Source of the DNA: Salinibius halmophilus
GTDB lineage: Bacteria; Pseudomonadota; Gammaproteobacteria; Pseudomonadales; Natronospirillaceae
DNA length: 64,000 nt
Assembly (NCBI RefSeq): GCF_003577475.1
Contig: NZ_QPEP01000016.1
Span: forward strand, 36,912-100,911
Direction: 5' to 3'
Both the position numbers and the translations under genes were made by a program. This document shows positions 9,226-18,515 of this stretch, piece after piece. Position 1 is the first letter of the stretch. Every line of letters begins with the position of its first letter. The notes beneath the pieces are model-generated. The model made no database searches. It saw nothing but the letters and a program-made list of their open reading frames with translations, and had not been told where the DNA came from.

Positions 9226-9932
9226 TGAAAACAGCCGTTTTATCCATTCATGATGTGATGCCGGAGACAATGGAGCGAGTTGCCGAAATCATTGAGCTCG
9301 TGCCTAGTGCGCACCGTAATAAAATACTGTTGTTGGTGGTGCCTGGCTTAGCATGGCAGCCCGAGCAGCTCATGCAGTTGCGCCAGTGGACAACTCATGG
9401 CTTGCAGCTTGCAGGCCATGGCTGGCACCATAAAACAGAGAAGATAGAAACCTTGTGGCACAAGTTGCATGCAACTTTCGTCTCGCGTGATGTCGCTGAG
9501 CATTTGTCGATCACTGCTGAGGAAGAGTTAACGTTAATGCAAGCGAATCGCGATTGGTTCGAGCAAAACGGTCTGCCAATCAGTGACTGGTATGTGCCAC
9601 CGGCTTGGGCATTTGGTCAGTTGCCTATTAATCAACGCAGCGACAGTGGCTACCGACTTTTTGAGTCAACGTTTTTCGTTTATGACAGCCGAGCGCAACG
9701 TCACCATTTTTTGCCGATGGTTGGTTATGAGGCTGACACGCTATTGCGAAAATGGTCGGTGCGTGCTTGGAACGCGATTAACCGGGTATTGGGCCGCTGG
9801 CGTCCCGTACGCATTGGTATCCACCCACAAGACTTATCGCTGCTGCTGGCAGATGATTTGCGTCGGGATTTAACTCGTATTGCCAGCGAGCAGGTTGAGT
9901 TAACCCACCCAGACTATCTCTTCGTCCGTTAG
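9225..9932 (+). CDS. DUF2334 polysaccharide deacetylase-like protein
   Basis: A 235-residue protein of the DUF2334 branch of the NodB-like deacetylases. Visible are the metal/catalytic start SIHDV (residues 7-11), the GHGWHH motif (about 64-69), VPPAWAFG in the substrate groove and a C-terminal GIHPQD. These correspond to the Asp-His-His metal site and catalytic residues of de-N-acetylases. The stop of the glycosyltransferase gene overlaps its ATG by one base (TAATG). A simple reading is that the preceding enzyme attaches an N-acetylhexosamine, this one removes the acetyl group, and the sulfotransferase sulfates the product. Its 3' end overlaps the convergent rsuA by 33 nt. Confidence 0.8.
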   Translation: MKTAVLSIHDVMPETMERVAEIIELVPSAHRNKILLLVVPGLAWQPEQLMQLRQWTTHGLQLAGHGWHHKTEKIETLWHKLHATFVSRDVAEHLSITAEEELTLMQANRDWFEQNGLPISDWYVPPAWAFGQLPINQRSDSGYRLFESTFFVYDSRAQRHHFLPMVGYEADTLLRKWSVRAWNAINRVLGRWRPVRIGIHPQDLSLLLADDLRRDLTRIASEQVELTHPDYLFVR

Positions 9933-10592
9933 GTATCGGCTTTCGCCTAACTCAAGATCCTTATCCAGTTCGATAGGCCCGATTGCCTCGCGGTGCAGGG
10001 CGTCAACGTGGTTTCCAACTGCCGCCAACATGCGTTTCACTTGATGGTAGCGACCTTCAGAAATGGAAATCAAAATTTCCTGTACGTCGATGACTGCCAC
10101 TTTAGCTGGCAGAGTAGGGGTGTCCTCATTGCGTAACAGCACGCCTTGCTCTAATTGTTTAATTTGCTCGTCGGTTATTGGATCGGCAAGTTCAACACGG
10201 TAGCGTTTTTCGCACTGGTGCTGAGGTGAGGTAATGCGATGAGACCATTGCCCGTCGTTGGTTAACAATACTAAGCCTGTGGTGTCGATATCTAAACGCC
10301 CAGCTGCGTGCAGAGGTGTTCGGCTAACGACATCCACCAGCTCAAGCACTGTCGGGTGTTCTGGGTCAGCGGTGGAGCAAACAAAGCCTGGCGGTTTGTT
10401 GAGCATTATGTAGAGGTTGCCGGCAATGCTAAGCTGCTCGCCATGCCAAGCAATCTCATCCTGTTCTGCGACCACATAGGCTGCGCGTTTTTCAACTTCG
10501 CCATTGCAAGTAACATTGCCCTTGCCAATTTGGCGTTTAGCATCTTTGCGGCTCATTCCGGTAGCGTCAGAAAAAAACTTATCTAGGCGCAT
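9900..10592 (-). CDS. rsuA: 16S rRNA pseudouridine(516) synthase
   Basis: A 230-residue RsuA-family enzyme. An N-terminal S4 RNA-binding domain (MRLDKF...MSRKDAKRQIGKGNV) is followed by the catalytic domain with the active aspartate in AGRLDIDTTGLVLLTNDG and YHQVKRMLAAVG. It isomerises U516 of 16S rRNA. The reading frame is open 64 codons further upstream, but RsuA proteins begin at MRLDKF and the extension runs into the rne terminator, so I place the start at 10592. It lies downstream of rne on the same strand, separated by that terminator. Confidence 0.92.
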   Translation of the reverse strand: MRLDKFFSDATGMSRKDAKRQIGKGNVTCNGEVEKRAAYVVAEQDEIAWHGEQLSIAGNLYIMLNKPPGFVCSTADPEHPTVLELVDVVSRTPLHAAGRLDIDTTGLVLLTNDGQWSHRITSPQHQCEKRYRVELADPITDEQIKQLEQGVLLRNEDTPTLPAKVAVIDVQEILISISEGRYHQVKRMLAAVGNHVDALHREAIGPIELDKDLELGESRYLTDEEIVWVG

Positions 10593-10615
10593 AAGTGTCT
10601 CGTAATCAATCAGGT

Positions 10616-10640
10616 AAAAAAAAGGGCCCGCAGGCCCTAT
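10616..10640 (-). terminator. Rho-independent terminator of rne
   Basis: Read on the minus strand, GGGCC-TGCG-GGCCC is followed by a run of eight T. It directly follows the rne stop codon and separates rne from rsuA. Confidence 0.85.
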
Positions 10641-10650
10641 TTGGTTAACG

Positions 10651-13380
10651 CTACTCGGCGTTGCTTTCGCTGGCTTGACGCTTAGCAATTTCGCGCGGGT
10701 CGTTTGGCGCGCGACGACGGCGACGACGCGGCGCGCCAGCTTTGTCTTCTTTTGCCGGCTCGGCTGTATCCGTGCTGCTAGCATCTGCTTTCGCCGGTTC
10801 GACTGGCTCTGCTTGTGCAGGTTCGCTTTGGCTCGTTGGTGCAGGCGCTTGCTCGCTGGCTTCTACCGGCGGCTCTGCAGATTGTTGTGGCGCAGGCGCT
10901 GCTTTTTTGTCGCTCGCTTGTGGCTCCGCGTTCACTGCAACCTCCGGCTTGCTTTCAGCCTCAGGTTTGGCCACTGCTTCAGGTTTACTTGCTGCTTCAG
11001 TCGTAGCTTCAGGCTGCTCAACACTTGTAGTCGGCTCAGCTTTTGGTTGCTCGCCTGTCGCAGGCGTTGCTTCTGCAGCAGTAGTTTGTTCACCATTGTT
11101 TGGCGCTTGGCTTGCAGTTTCTTCAACTGGCGAGTTAACCACTTCCTCTGGCTTCGTTGTACGGGCTTTGCTGCTGTCAGGCTTGCGTGTACGACGAGGC
11201 TTTTCGCTTGCCTCTTCAACAACGGCTTGCGATGTGACTTCTGCTGTTTGCTCAGTTACCGCAGCTTGTGCCTTGCGCGACTCTTGCGCGCTATTGTCAC
11301 GCTCGCGTCGATTCGCACCGCGCTCATTGGTTGGAATGCGGCCTTGGTCGTCGCGGTTTGGGCGGCGATTTGGATCAGCTTTGCGCTCCTGCTTTTTCTG
11401 CTCGGGCGCTTTGCTGTCGTTGTGCTTATCTTGGCCTTTATCGTTTGACTTATCGTTGTTGCGAGGCTTGCGGCGCTTGTCGTTAGTGCGCTGGTCACCG
11501 TTTCTATTTGACTTGTCAGTGTTGCGATCTGGGCCTCGATCATTGTTGCGATCGGTGTTACGGCCACGATCGCTACCACGGTCGTTATTACGATCGTTGT
11601 TGCGAGGTTTTTTCGCTGGCTTTGGCTTTTGCTTGCTGTCTTGTTTTGGTTTTTTAGCTGCTGGTGCGGCGCTAGTGTCGCGCTCTGGTGCTTCTTCAAC
11701 AAATGCAGATTTTAACCAGCCTTTAATTTTGCCCAGCAGTGACTCAGTCGCCGGCGCCTCTTCAGGTAGCGCTTTTTTTGGTGCCGCAGCAATTTGCGAT
11801 ACAGCAGCTCGCTCACGCTTAACAGGAGCTTCTAGGGCTGCTGTTTGCTCTTCCGTGCTGCTCGACTCAACCTTAATCTTAAAGCTTGGTGTGTCATCAC
11901 CTAGCTGCTCGTCGTCATCACGCAGGCGCACCACATCATAATGTGGGGTATGCATCTCTGGGTCGGCAATGACTAGGATATGTACATCAAGACGCTTTTC
12001 TATCTCGGTAATGGCGTTGCGCTTCTCGTTCGACAAGTAGGTTGCAACGGCGAGTGGCACTACGACACGAATTTGTGACGTACGCTCTTTAAACGCTTCT
12101 TCTTCAACAATGCGAAGAATAGATAATGCCAGTGATTTAACATCGCGAATGATGCCGTGGCCTGAGCAGCGCGGGCAAGTGATCGCACTTGTTTCACCCA
12201 ATGATGGGCGCAAACGTTGACGTGATAGTTCTAGCAGGCCAAAGCGTGAAATACGGCCAATTTGTACACGGGCGCGGTCGGCACCTGCGGCTTGTTTTAA
12301 CTTCTGTTCAACTTCGCGTTGGTGCTTGGCTTGTGTCATGTCGATAAAGTCGATCACGATCAAGCCACCGATGTCACGCAAGCGCAACTGGCGGGCAATT
12401 TCTTCCGCTGCTTCGAGGTTGGTATTCAGCGCGGTTTCTTCAATATCGCCGCCTTTGGTCGCACGTGCTGAGTTGATATCAATCGATACCAAGGCTTCAG
12501 TTGGGTCGATAACAATTGAGCCGCCTGATGGTAGCTTCACTTCACGCTGGAATGCCGACTCAATTTGCGACTCAATTTGAAAGCGATTAAAAAGCGGTAC
12601 TTCGTCTTGGTACAGCTTAATTTTATTGGCAAACGTTGGCATGTAGGTTGAAACAAAGCCTTGTGCCTCAGCGAAGGTGTCTTCGTTATCAATCAGTACT
12701 TCACCAATATCCGAGCGCAAATAATCACGGATCGCTCGAATGATCACGTTGCTTTCTTGCAAAATGAGGAACGGAGGTGCCTTATTCGCCGATGCATCGG
12801 TAATTGCGCGCCACAAGTTCAGTAGGTTGTCTAGATCCCACTGAAGCTCTTCGGTAGAGCGGCCGATGCCGGCTGTGCGTGCAATGACGCCCATGCCTTT
12901 AGGAATGTTTAAGCCGCGCATCGCTTCGCGCAATTCGGCACGTTCTTCACCTTCAATACGGCGGGATATACCACCAGCGCGCGAATTGTTTGGCATCAAT
13001 ACTAGGAACCGGCCGGCGAGGCTGATCATAGTGGTTAATGCTGCCCCTTTATTGCCACGCTCTTCCTTGTCAACCTGAACAATGACCTCGGTGCCTTCAG
13101 CGACGACATCTTTGATATTTGGGCGACCTTGGAAGTCGGTATTAGAGAAGTATTCGCGTGCGATTTCTTTAAGGGGTAAAAAGCCGTGGCGTTCAGCGCC
13201 GTAGTCTACGAACGCAGCTTCAAGGCTTGGTTCAATGCGGGTGATTCGACCCTTGTAGATGTTTGCTTTTTTTTGTTCACGAAAGCCATTTTCGATGTCT
13301 AGGTCGTACAGGCTCTGCCCATCGACCAAGGCAACACGGGTTTCTTCAACCTGTGTTGCATTAATTAGCATTCTTTTCAT
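10651..13380 (-). CDS. rne: Ribonuclease E
   Basis: A 909-residue endoribonuclease, the core of the RNA degradosome. The N-terminal half shows the S1 domain (about 40-125), the catalytic aspartates in [18 protein letters not shown] and [10 protein letters not shown], and the zinc-link CPRC. The C-terminal half is low complexity: a basic R/N/D-rich block (11250-11620) for RNA binding, then a long A/E/P/T-rich tract, ending in an RRRRRR cluster with DPREIAKRQ. These are typical of a disordered scaffold carrying short binding motifs. The start at [10 protein letters not shown] (13380) fits the family; an in-frame ATG 12 codons upstream is less likely. It is divergent from rluC, as in E. coli. 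Confidence 0.96.
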   Translation of the reverse strand: MKRMLINATQVEETRVALVDGQSLYDLDIENGFREQKKANIYKGRITRIEPSLEAAFVDYGAERHGFLPLKEIAREYFSNTDFQGRPNIKDVVAEGTEVIVQVDKEERGNKGAALTTMISLAGRFLVLMPNNSRAGGISRRIEGEERAELREAMRGLNIPKGMGVIARTAGIGRSTEELQWDLDNLLNLWRAITDASANKAPPFLILQESNVIIRAIRDYLRSDIGEVLIDNEDTFAEAQGFVSTYMPTFANKIKLYQDEVPLFNRFQIESQIESAFQREVKLPSGGSIVIDPTEALVSIDINSARATKGGDIEETALNTNLEAAEEIARQLRLRDIGGLIVIDFIDMTQAKHQREVEQKLKQAAGADRARVQIGRISRFGLLELSRQRLRPSLGETSAITCPRCSGHGIIRDVKSLALSILRIVEEEAFKERTSQIRVVVPLAVATYLSNEKRNAITEIEKRLDVHILVIADPEMHTPHYDVVRLRDDDEQLGDDTPSFKIKVESSSTEEQTAALEAPVKRERAAVSQIAAAPKKALPEEAPATESLLGKIKGWLKSAFVEEAPERDTSAAPAAKKPKQDSKQKPKPAKKPRNNDRNNDRGSDRGRNTDRNNDRGPDRNTDKSNRNGDQRTNDKRRKPRNNDKSNDKGQDKHNDSKAPEQKKQERKADPNRRPNRDDQGRIPTNERGANRRERDNSAQESRKAQAAVTEQTAEVTSQAVVEEASEKPRRTRKPDSSKARTTKPEEVVNSPVEETASQAPNNGEQTTAAEATPATGEQPKAEPTTSVEQPEATTEAASKPEAVAKPEAESKPEVAVNAEPQASDKKAAPAPQQSAEPPVEASEQAPAPTSQSEPAQAEPVEPAKADASSTDTAEPAKEDKAGAPRRRRRRAPNDPREIAKRQASESNAE

Positions 13381-13791
13381 GCAGTAATTCGACTCTTGGT
13401 TGTTGTTATCCACCAAGACGGGTCGCGAAGCAGATTACTTCACGTCAAATCTGAATCCTTGGTCGTTGTCGGGACGTCAACTTAACTCATCTTGCTTCCG
13501 ACAGCTGACTCACCTCTGATTGCAGAATGGCGTTCATCGTAAATTGTGAAGTTCTGCTGATGACGTGGCATTATTAGGCAAGTCTTACGGCTCTTCCCGC
13601 TTGCGCATTAAATGCAGTTTATTGCGTCACCAGCATAAATCTAGCTTGGCACTGACTCGTGCTCGATGGATTTGCTATGTTAAATCCAGATCCTTTTACG
13701 GATACTTTCTCAATATAACAGAATGTAGCTAGGGCGCAAATGTTCAATAACCTGTTATCATAGGCCTTTGTTAAATAAGTAGTGTGGATGT
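13381..13791. other. Divergent rne/rluC control region
   Basis: These 411 bases separate rne from rluC. RNase E autoregulates through its 5' leader in enterobacteria, and the long leader on the rne side is compatible with this. I see several short stems but no clear match to the known rne5 element. No open frame here looks real. Confidence 0.4.
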
Positions 13792-14706
13792 ATGTCGCAA
13801 GGCGTGAGATTTGTCACCATCAACGAAGATAACGATGGTCAGCGGCTGGACAACTTTTTGATGTCGCAGTTAAAGGGTGTGCCAAAAAGCTTGGTGTACC
13901 GAATTATTCGAAAAGGTGAAGTGCGCGTTAATAAAAAGCGCTGCAAGCAAACTGACCGACTCGCGATAGATGATGTAGTTCGTATTCCACCAGTGCGAGT
14001 AAGTGAGCCGAGTGCTGCCGCGCCGGCTAGTGAGCAGTTAAAGCAAACGTTGCAAGCCCGCATTTTATATGAAGATGACGTGATGATTGCGGTTAATAAA
14101 CCGCATGGGTTAGCAGTGCATGGTGGCAGTGGCGTGAAGCTTGGTTTAATTGAAGCGCTGCGCCAGTTATATCCGCAACAAAAGTTTTTAGAATTAGTGC
14201 ATCGCTTAGATCGCGACACCTCAGGGGTGATTCTCGTTGCCAAAAAGCGCAGTGCGCTCAAGCACTTGCATGATCAACTGCGTGGTAAAACCATGCGCAA
14301 AATTTATCACTGTGTGGTGTTGGGGCGATGGCCGGATGGGAAAAGTGCTGTGGATGCGCCACTTGAACGCTATCAACGAGGCGAGGAGCGCTTGGTTCGA
14401 GTTTCAAGAGCTGGCAAGCCTTCGGTGACGGGTTATAAGGTACTCAAGCGTGGCAAAGGCTGGACATTAATGGAAGCCTCACCAAAGACCGGTCGGACCC
14501 ATCAGATACGTGTGCATTGTTTGTATGGCGGTGGTGTGATTGCCGGTGACGAAAAATACTGCACCCCAGAAGAGCTGGCGTACAGTAAATCTATTGGTTG
14601 TGATCGCTTGATGCTGCATGCTGCCCAGCTTACTTTTCAGCACCCTCGCACCGGCAAGCGCCTAACGCTGGATGCCCCAAAAGAGGGTGTCATGCTGAAC
14701 TTTTAG
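13792..14706 (+). CDS. rluC: 23S rRNA pseudouridine(955/2504/2580) synthase
   Basis: A 304-residue RluA-family enzyme. The S4 domain (about 17-75) has RLDNFL, SLVYRIIRKGEVRVN and KKR. The catalytic motif HRLDRDTSGVILVAKK carries the active aspartate, and GRTHQIRVH is present near residue 235. It modifies three uridines in the large-subunit rRNA. Position divergent from rne and beside a Maf protein matches the E. coli rne-rluC-yceF neighbourhood. The stop overlaps the convergent maf gene by 4 nt. Confidence 0.95.
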   Translation: MSQGVRFVTINEDNDGQRLDNFLMSQLKGVPKSLVYRIIRKGEVRVNKKRCKQTDRLAIDDVVRIPPVRVSEPSAAAPASEQLKQTLQARILYEDDVMIAVNKPHGLAVHGGSGVKLGLIEALRQLYPQQKFLELVHRLDRDTSGVILVAKKRSALKHLHDQLRGKTMRKIYHCVVLGRWPDGKSAVDAPLERYQRGEERLVRVSRAGKPSVTGYKVLKRGKGWTLMEASPKTGRTHQIRVHCLYGGGVIAGDEKYCTPEELAYSKSIGCDRLMLHAAQLTFQHPRTGKRLTLDAPKEGVMLNF

Positions 14707-15287
14707 TTATGCCGACCGAGCACGTCATAACCAAGGCTATCTAGATGTTCGCATAACTTGATGAGTGGTAGCCCAATCAAGCTAGTTGGGTCATCGCCGC
14801 GTTGATAACTGAATAGGGCGCTGCCTAGCCCTTCGGCTTTAAAACTGCCGGCACAATCAAATGGTTGTTCCATATCTACGTATGCCTCGATTTGGTCACG
14901 CGTTAAGTCTCGGAAGCCGACATCGTAGCTAACAACATCGAGGCAATGCTGTTCAGTTGTGCCTGTATAAAGGCTGGTTAGAAAACTGATCTGGTTGTTG
15001 GGGTAGCGCATTAATTGTTCAATTGCAGCGTCGCGTGTGCCTGGCTTGGTCAGTATAGTGCCATATGGGTCGACACCAACTTGGTCGCTTGCAATGATGA
15101 TTTTGCCCGGATGACGCTTAGCTGTCGCTTCTGCTTTTAGTCGTGCTAAGCGCGTGACCAGTTCTATTGGCGACTCGTTAGGTAGCGGCGTTTCATCAAT
15201 ATCCGGGCTGTCAGCGATGAATGACAGTTGCAATCGTTGCAAAAGTTGCTGGCGATAGGGAGATGAGGACGCGAGAACTATACTCAT
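14703..15287 (-). CDS. yceF: Maf-family nucleotide pyrophosphatase (YceF type, 7-methyl-GTP)
   Basis: A 194-residue Maf protein. The start MSIVLASSSPYRQQLL and the motifs DIDETPLPNE, ARLKAEA, ASDQVG and DCAGSFKAEGLG are those of the YceF subgroup, which hydrolyses 7-methyl-GTP and related modified nucleotides. Location between rluC and yceD-rpmF agrees with YceF rather than the septum-linked Maf paralogue. It overlaps the rluC stop by 4 nt and faces yceD divergently. Confidence 0.9.
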   Translation of the reverse strand: MSIVLASSSPYRQQLLQRLQLSFIADSPDIDETPLPNESPIELVTRLARLKAEATAKRHPGKIIIASDQVGVDPYGTILTKPGTRDAAIEQLMRYPNNQISFLTSLYTGTTEQHCLDVVSYDVGFRDLTRDQIEAYVDMEQPFDCAGSFKAEGLGSALFSYQRGDDPTSLIGLPLIKLCEHLDSLGYDVLGRHN

Positions 15288-15340
15288 AATGTACGAAAAC
15301 CTTTGACAGTAGCTTGACCGATCCCTATCATACCGCGCCT

Positions 15341-15886
15341 ATGTCGAAACCTGCATTACCAAGCTCACTTGAGCCACTAAAATTAGCACAAAAAGCTGTC
15401 TCGCTTTCTGGAATGATTGCCGCGAGCAAATTTGTTCGCACGCAGGAATCTGGTATCGAAGTAGTGACTGATGCTGAGGTTGAATTAGAGTTTGGTATTG
15501 ATGAAGATCGGCAGCGGTTTGTTAAAGGGTCTCTTTCTGTTGACGTTGAAGTGACTTGTCAGCGCTGTTTGCAGCCGATGCGCTTGCCAATACGTGCCGA
15601 CTTTGCACTAGCTATTGTGTTCTCTGATGAGGCAGCAGCGCACGTTAGCAAACAATACGAGCCCTGGTTGGTGAGCGGTGATCAAGATCGTGCTGACATC
15701 GTAAGCCCACTTGAAGACGAACTGCTGCTCGGGGTGCCTGTTAATGTCATGCATCCTGAAGCTGAGTGCAATGCACCGAACCATTACACCGCTTCGCCAA
15801 CTGAGGATGAGCAGTCTGAAGTTGATGGTGAGGCTAAGCAGAATCCGTTCGCTATGCTAGCGGATTTGAAAGATAAGTTATCCTGA
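15341..15886 (+). CDS. yceD: YceD/DUF177 family, 23S rRNA accumulation protein
   Basis: A 181-residue DUF177 protein. The central cysteine pair in VTCQRCLQPMRLP and the acidic C-terminal region (EDELLLG, HPEAEC) define the family. It supports 23S rRNA production and is almost always immediately upstream of rpmF, as here (16 nt). I place the start at ATG 15341; an in-frame TTG at 15314 would add nine residues without a clear ribosome binding site. Confidence 0.9.
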   Translation: MSKPALPSSLEPLKLAQKAVSLSGMIAASKFVRTQESGIEVVTDAEVELEFGIDEDRQRFVKGSLSVDVEVTCQRCLQPMRLPIRADFALAIVFSDEAAAHVSKQYEPWLVSGDQDRADIVSPLEDELLLGVPVNVMHPEAECNAPNHYTASPTEDEQSEVDGEAKQNPFAMLADLKDKLS

Positions 15887-15902
15887 AAGCTTGGAGTAAA
15901 CC

Positions 15903-16085
15903 ATGGCTGTTCAAAAGAACAAAGTAACTCGTTCACGTCGCGGTCAGCGCCGTTCACACGACGCTCTAACTGCTGCAACTCTGTCAGTAGATTCAACGAC
16001 TGGTGAAACTCACCGTCGTCACCACGTAACGCCAGACGGCTTTTACCGTGGTAAGAAAGTAGTTGCTGACAGCAGCGAAGACTAA
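15903..16085 (+). CDS. rpmF: 50S ribosomal protein L32
   Basis: A 60-residue protein beginning [20 protein letters not shown], with [14 protein letters not shown] at the centre. This is the zinc-cysteine-free gammaproteobacterial form of L32. GGAG precedes the start by about seven bases. It is co-transcribed with yceD and followed by a strong terminator. In most relatives plsX and fabH come next; here they are missing. Confidence 0.97.
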   Translation: MAVQKNKVTRSRRGQRRSHDALTAATLSVDSTTGETHRRHHVTPDGFYRGKKVVADSSED

Positions 16086-16090
16086 AAAAG

Positions 16091-16115
16091 AGGAGCCTAG
16101 CGGCTCCTTTTTTTT
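16091..16115 (+). terminator. Rho-independent terminator after rpmF
   Basis: GGAGCC-TAGC-GGCTCC is followed by eight T, starting six bases after the rpmF stop codon. Confidence 0.9.
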
Positions 16116-16130
16116 GAGCATTACAAAGCT

Positions 16131-16206
16131 ATGTCGCCCGAATCAAAGATTCGTACGACCTACGATATGTGCAGCAGTAGGTTTTACGAAGCGCAGCTTC
16201 GGGAAA
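16131..16206 (-). repeat. Cloverleaf-like palindromic repeat, copy 3 (inverted)
   Basis: Read on the minus strand this gives GTAGGTCGTACG, a GAATC/GATTC inner stem and GGGCGACAT, plus the second arm CCCGAAGC...GCTTCGTAAAACCTAC. It is the same family as 2697-2884 but in the opposite orientation and with the two arms in a different order. It fills most of the 280-nt gap between rpmF and fabD. Confidence 0.6.
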
Positions 16207-16365
16207 TATTTATAATTACAGCAGCCTGCAATGGGTTGTGTTAAGTCAGTAATACCGCCACTCTACTGACCTGTTCGAAATAATCACAATTGTTTTCTCA
16301 GATCTTCTGTTTACTCTGTCATTGTCCAATCGATAATGCCAACTAGATACTTATATGGAACCATT

Positions 16366-17292
16366 ATGACAACCGCTTTTGTTTTTCCTGGTCAAGGCTC
16401 ACAAACTGTAGGGATGCTTGCAGATGTGGCTGAAAAATATTCTGTTGTAACTGACACGTTCGCTGAAGCGTCTGAAGCACTTGGTTACGACCTTTGGGCA
16501 TTGGTTCAAGATGGCCCTGCTGAAGAGTTAGGTAAAACAGAAAAAACCCAGCCAGCATTGTTAACAGCAAGCGTGGCCCTTTTCCGTGTATTGCAGCAAG
16601 AAGGTGTGGCAGCACCCGTTGCCATGGCGGGTCACAGCTTGGGTGAGTACTCAGCATTGGTATGTGCTGGTGCAATCGAATTTAAAGACGCAGTAAAGCT
16701 TGTTGAGCTACGTGGCCAACTGATGCAGCAAGCCGTGCCTGCTGGCGTTGGTGCCATGGCTGCGATCCTTGGTTTGACTGATGAGCAAGTTGAAGAGGTT
16801 TGTGGCGCGCTAGACGACGCAGCAGTTGTTCAGGCAGTGAACTACAACTCGCCTGGCCAAGTTGTCATTGCTGGTCATAAAGAAGCTGTTGATGCTGCTT
16901 GTGAGCGTGCAAAAGAAGCTGGTGCGAAACGTGCGTTGCCATTGCCTGTAAGTGTGCCGTCGCACTGTGTGCTAATGAAACCAGCAGCAGAAAAGCTAGC
17001 GCAAGCGCTGAAAGAAGTGAACATTACGGCGCCAAGCATTCCTGTTCTACATAACGTGGATGGTGACGTGGCTGAGTCGGCAGATCTAATTCGTGAAAAA
17101 CTGATCGCTCAGCTGTACCAGCCGGTACTGTGGGCGCCATCAGTCAACAAACTGGCCGAGCAGGGTGTTGAAACCCTAGTTGAAGTTGGTCCAGGTAAAG
17201 TGTTAGCGGGTCTAGCGAAGCGTATTAATCGTGCGCTAGGTGCGCAAGCGACTGGCGATGCTGCCAGCCTCGCAAAGTATTTAGAAGCTTAA
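16366..17292 (+). CDS. fabD: Malonyl-CoA:ACP transacylase
   Basis: A 308-residue enzyme that loads malonate onto acyl carrier protein. FVFPGQGSQ opens the protein, the nucleophile is in GHSLGE (Ser91), and the catalytic histidine is in PSHCVLM near residue 200. The start at 16366 (MTTAFVFPGQGSQ) fits the family; an in-frame ATG 30 nt upstream would add an atypical extension. It is first in the fabD-fabG run, nine bases before fabG. Confidence 0.95.
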   Translation: MTTAFVFPGQGSQTVGMLADVAEKYSVVTDTFAEASEALGYDLWALVQDGPAEELGKTEKTQPALLTASVALFRVLQQEGVAAPVAMAGHSLGEYSALVCAGAIEFKDAVKLVELRGQLMQQAVPAGVGAMAAILGLTDEQVEEVCGALDDAAVVQAVNYNSPGQVVIAGHKEAVDAACERAKEAGAKRALPLPVSVPSHCVLMKPAAEKLAQALKEVNITAPSIPVLHNVDGDVAESADLIREKLIAQLYQPVLWAPSVNKLAEQGVETLVEVGPGKVLAGLAKRINRALGAQATGDAASLAKYLEA

Positions 17293-17301
17293 GGAGCTTA
17301 T

Positions 17302-18045
17302 ATGTCTATGCATGAGGGTCGTGTTGCCCTAGTTACAGGTGCAACGCGCGGTATCGGCAAAGCGATCGCGTTAAAGTTAGCATCACAAGGTGCTACCGTC
17401 GTTGGTACGGCTACATCTGAAGGTGGTGCGGCAAAAATTACTGAATATCTAGCTGAAGCTGGTGTAAAAGGTAAAGGTTACGTTGCAAACGTTGCGGATA
17501 CAGATTCAGTAACCGAGTTATTTAAAGCGGTAACAGAAGATTTTGGCGCGCCAGTGATCGTGGTGAACAATGCTGGTATCACTAAAGATAACCTAATGTT
17601 GCGCATGAAAGAAGAAGACTGGGATGCGGTAATCAATACCAACCTAACCAGCATCTTCCGCGTTTCAAAGGCTGCATTACGTGCGATGTCGAAAAACCGT
17701 TGGGGTCGCATCGTAAACATTAGCTCTGTTGTGGGCTCGATGGGTAATGCTGGCCAAGCGAACTACTCTGCGTCAAAAGCAGGCGCCGAAGGTTTTTCTC
17801 GCTCGCTAGCACGTGAAGTTGCCCCGCGTGGCATTACTGTGAATGCTGTTGCACCTGGTTTTATCGCAACGGATATGACTAATGTACTAGAAGCGTCGCA
17901 CAAAGAAGCGTTGCTAGCGCAAGTGCCTTCTGGTCGTTTGGGTGATCCAGCTGAGATTGCGTCGGCTGTTGCATTCTTGGCAAGTGAAGAAGCAGCGTAC
18001 ATCACCGGCGAGACGATACACGTAAACGGCGGCATGTACATGTGA
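17302..18045 (+). CDS. fabG: 3-oxoacyl-[ACP] reductase
   Basis: A 247-residue short-chain dehydrogenase that makes the first reduction in fatty acid elongation using NADPH. TGATRGIGKAIA is the cofactor loop, NNAG the structural motif, and the Ser-Tyr-Lys triad is NISS, Tyr155 and Lys159 (YSASK). The C-terminal GGMYM is typical of FabG. AAGGAGC lies just upstream of the start. It is followed by a long palindrome and then acpP. Confidence 0.95.
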   Translation: MSMHEGRVALVTGATRGIGKAIALKLASQGATVVGTATSEGGAAKITEYLAEAGVKGKGYVANVADTDSVTELFKAVTEDFGAPVIVVNNAGITKDNLMLRMKEEDWDAVINTNLTSIFRVSKAALRAMSKNRWGRIVNISSVVGSMGNAGQANYSASKAGAEGFSRSLAREVAPRGITVNAVAPGFIATDMTNVLEASHKEALLAQVPSGRLGDPAEIASAVAFLASEEAAYITGETIHVNGGMYM

Positions 18046-18056
18046 TTTAGGGTTCC

Positions 18057-18173
18057 TGTGGGTCTGATCTTGCGCATTACTGCGTTAAATGTTCGCTCGG
18101 CTACTCATGTACGACTTGTACACTGCGCGCCTCGCTCACATTTGCCTTGTACTGCACTAAGCTCAGATCCACA
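18057..18173. repeat. Long imperfect palindrome between fabG and acpP
   Basis: Two arms of about 44 nt (18057-18100 and 18130-18173) are inverted copies at roughly two-thirds identity: TGTGG.TCTGA..CTT and AAATGT recur in the reverse complement of the right arm. The tip contains TGTAC-GACTT-GTACA. The element starts 11 nt after the fabG stop. It resembles the roughly 100-nt intergenic repeats seen in other gammaproteobacteria. It may damp read-through from fabG or protect mRNA ends. The rest of the 470-nt gap holds only the acpP promoter candidate. Confidence 0.65.
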
Positions 18174-18436
18174 TAACTCCCTAAATCCGGATTGGTTGAA
18201 TTGTGCGGCGTTTTCGCAAGCTTTCGCCGCGCTATCATTTCGATTCAGTCAATCGCTAAGGTTTGCAGAATGACTCTTGCAAGCCTAATTAGCCAAATAA
18301 CTTGATATTAAGCTGATATAAATAGGCAAAAGTGCTTTTTTGTTGATGTTTTAAGCGCTTTTGCTAGGTTTTGAACACTAATTGATCGTTTAGTGTAAGT
18401 GCTTCAGTCGTGCCTAAAACGACAGAAACTTTTTAC

Positions 18437-18465
18437 TTGCCGTTGGCAATTGTGACCAATACACT
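18437..18465 (+). promoter_or_regulatory. Predicted sigma-70 promoter of acpP
   Basis: A -35 box TTGCCG (18437-18442), a 17-nt spacer and a -10 box TACACT (18460-18465) lie about 50 nt before the acpP start. The -35 box sits inside a small palindrome TTGCC-GTT-GGCAA, which could be an operator. Confidence 0.45.
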
Positions 18466-18515
18466 AAGCAAAATTTTTAAATTCCTTATACCGAACAGAA
18501 TAATCGGGAGTTAAC

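Noticed and set aside
10742..11941. 399-codon open frame on the plus strand
   Set aside because: It lies wholly opposite the low-complexity C-terminal region of rne and its product is an A/S/L/R-rich shadow of that repetitive sequence.
18058..18273. 71-codon open frame after fabG
   Set aside because: It reads straight through the large palindrome and has no ribosome binding site or recognisable protein features.
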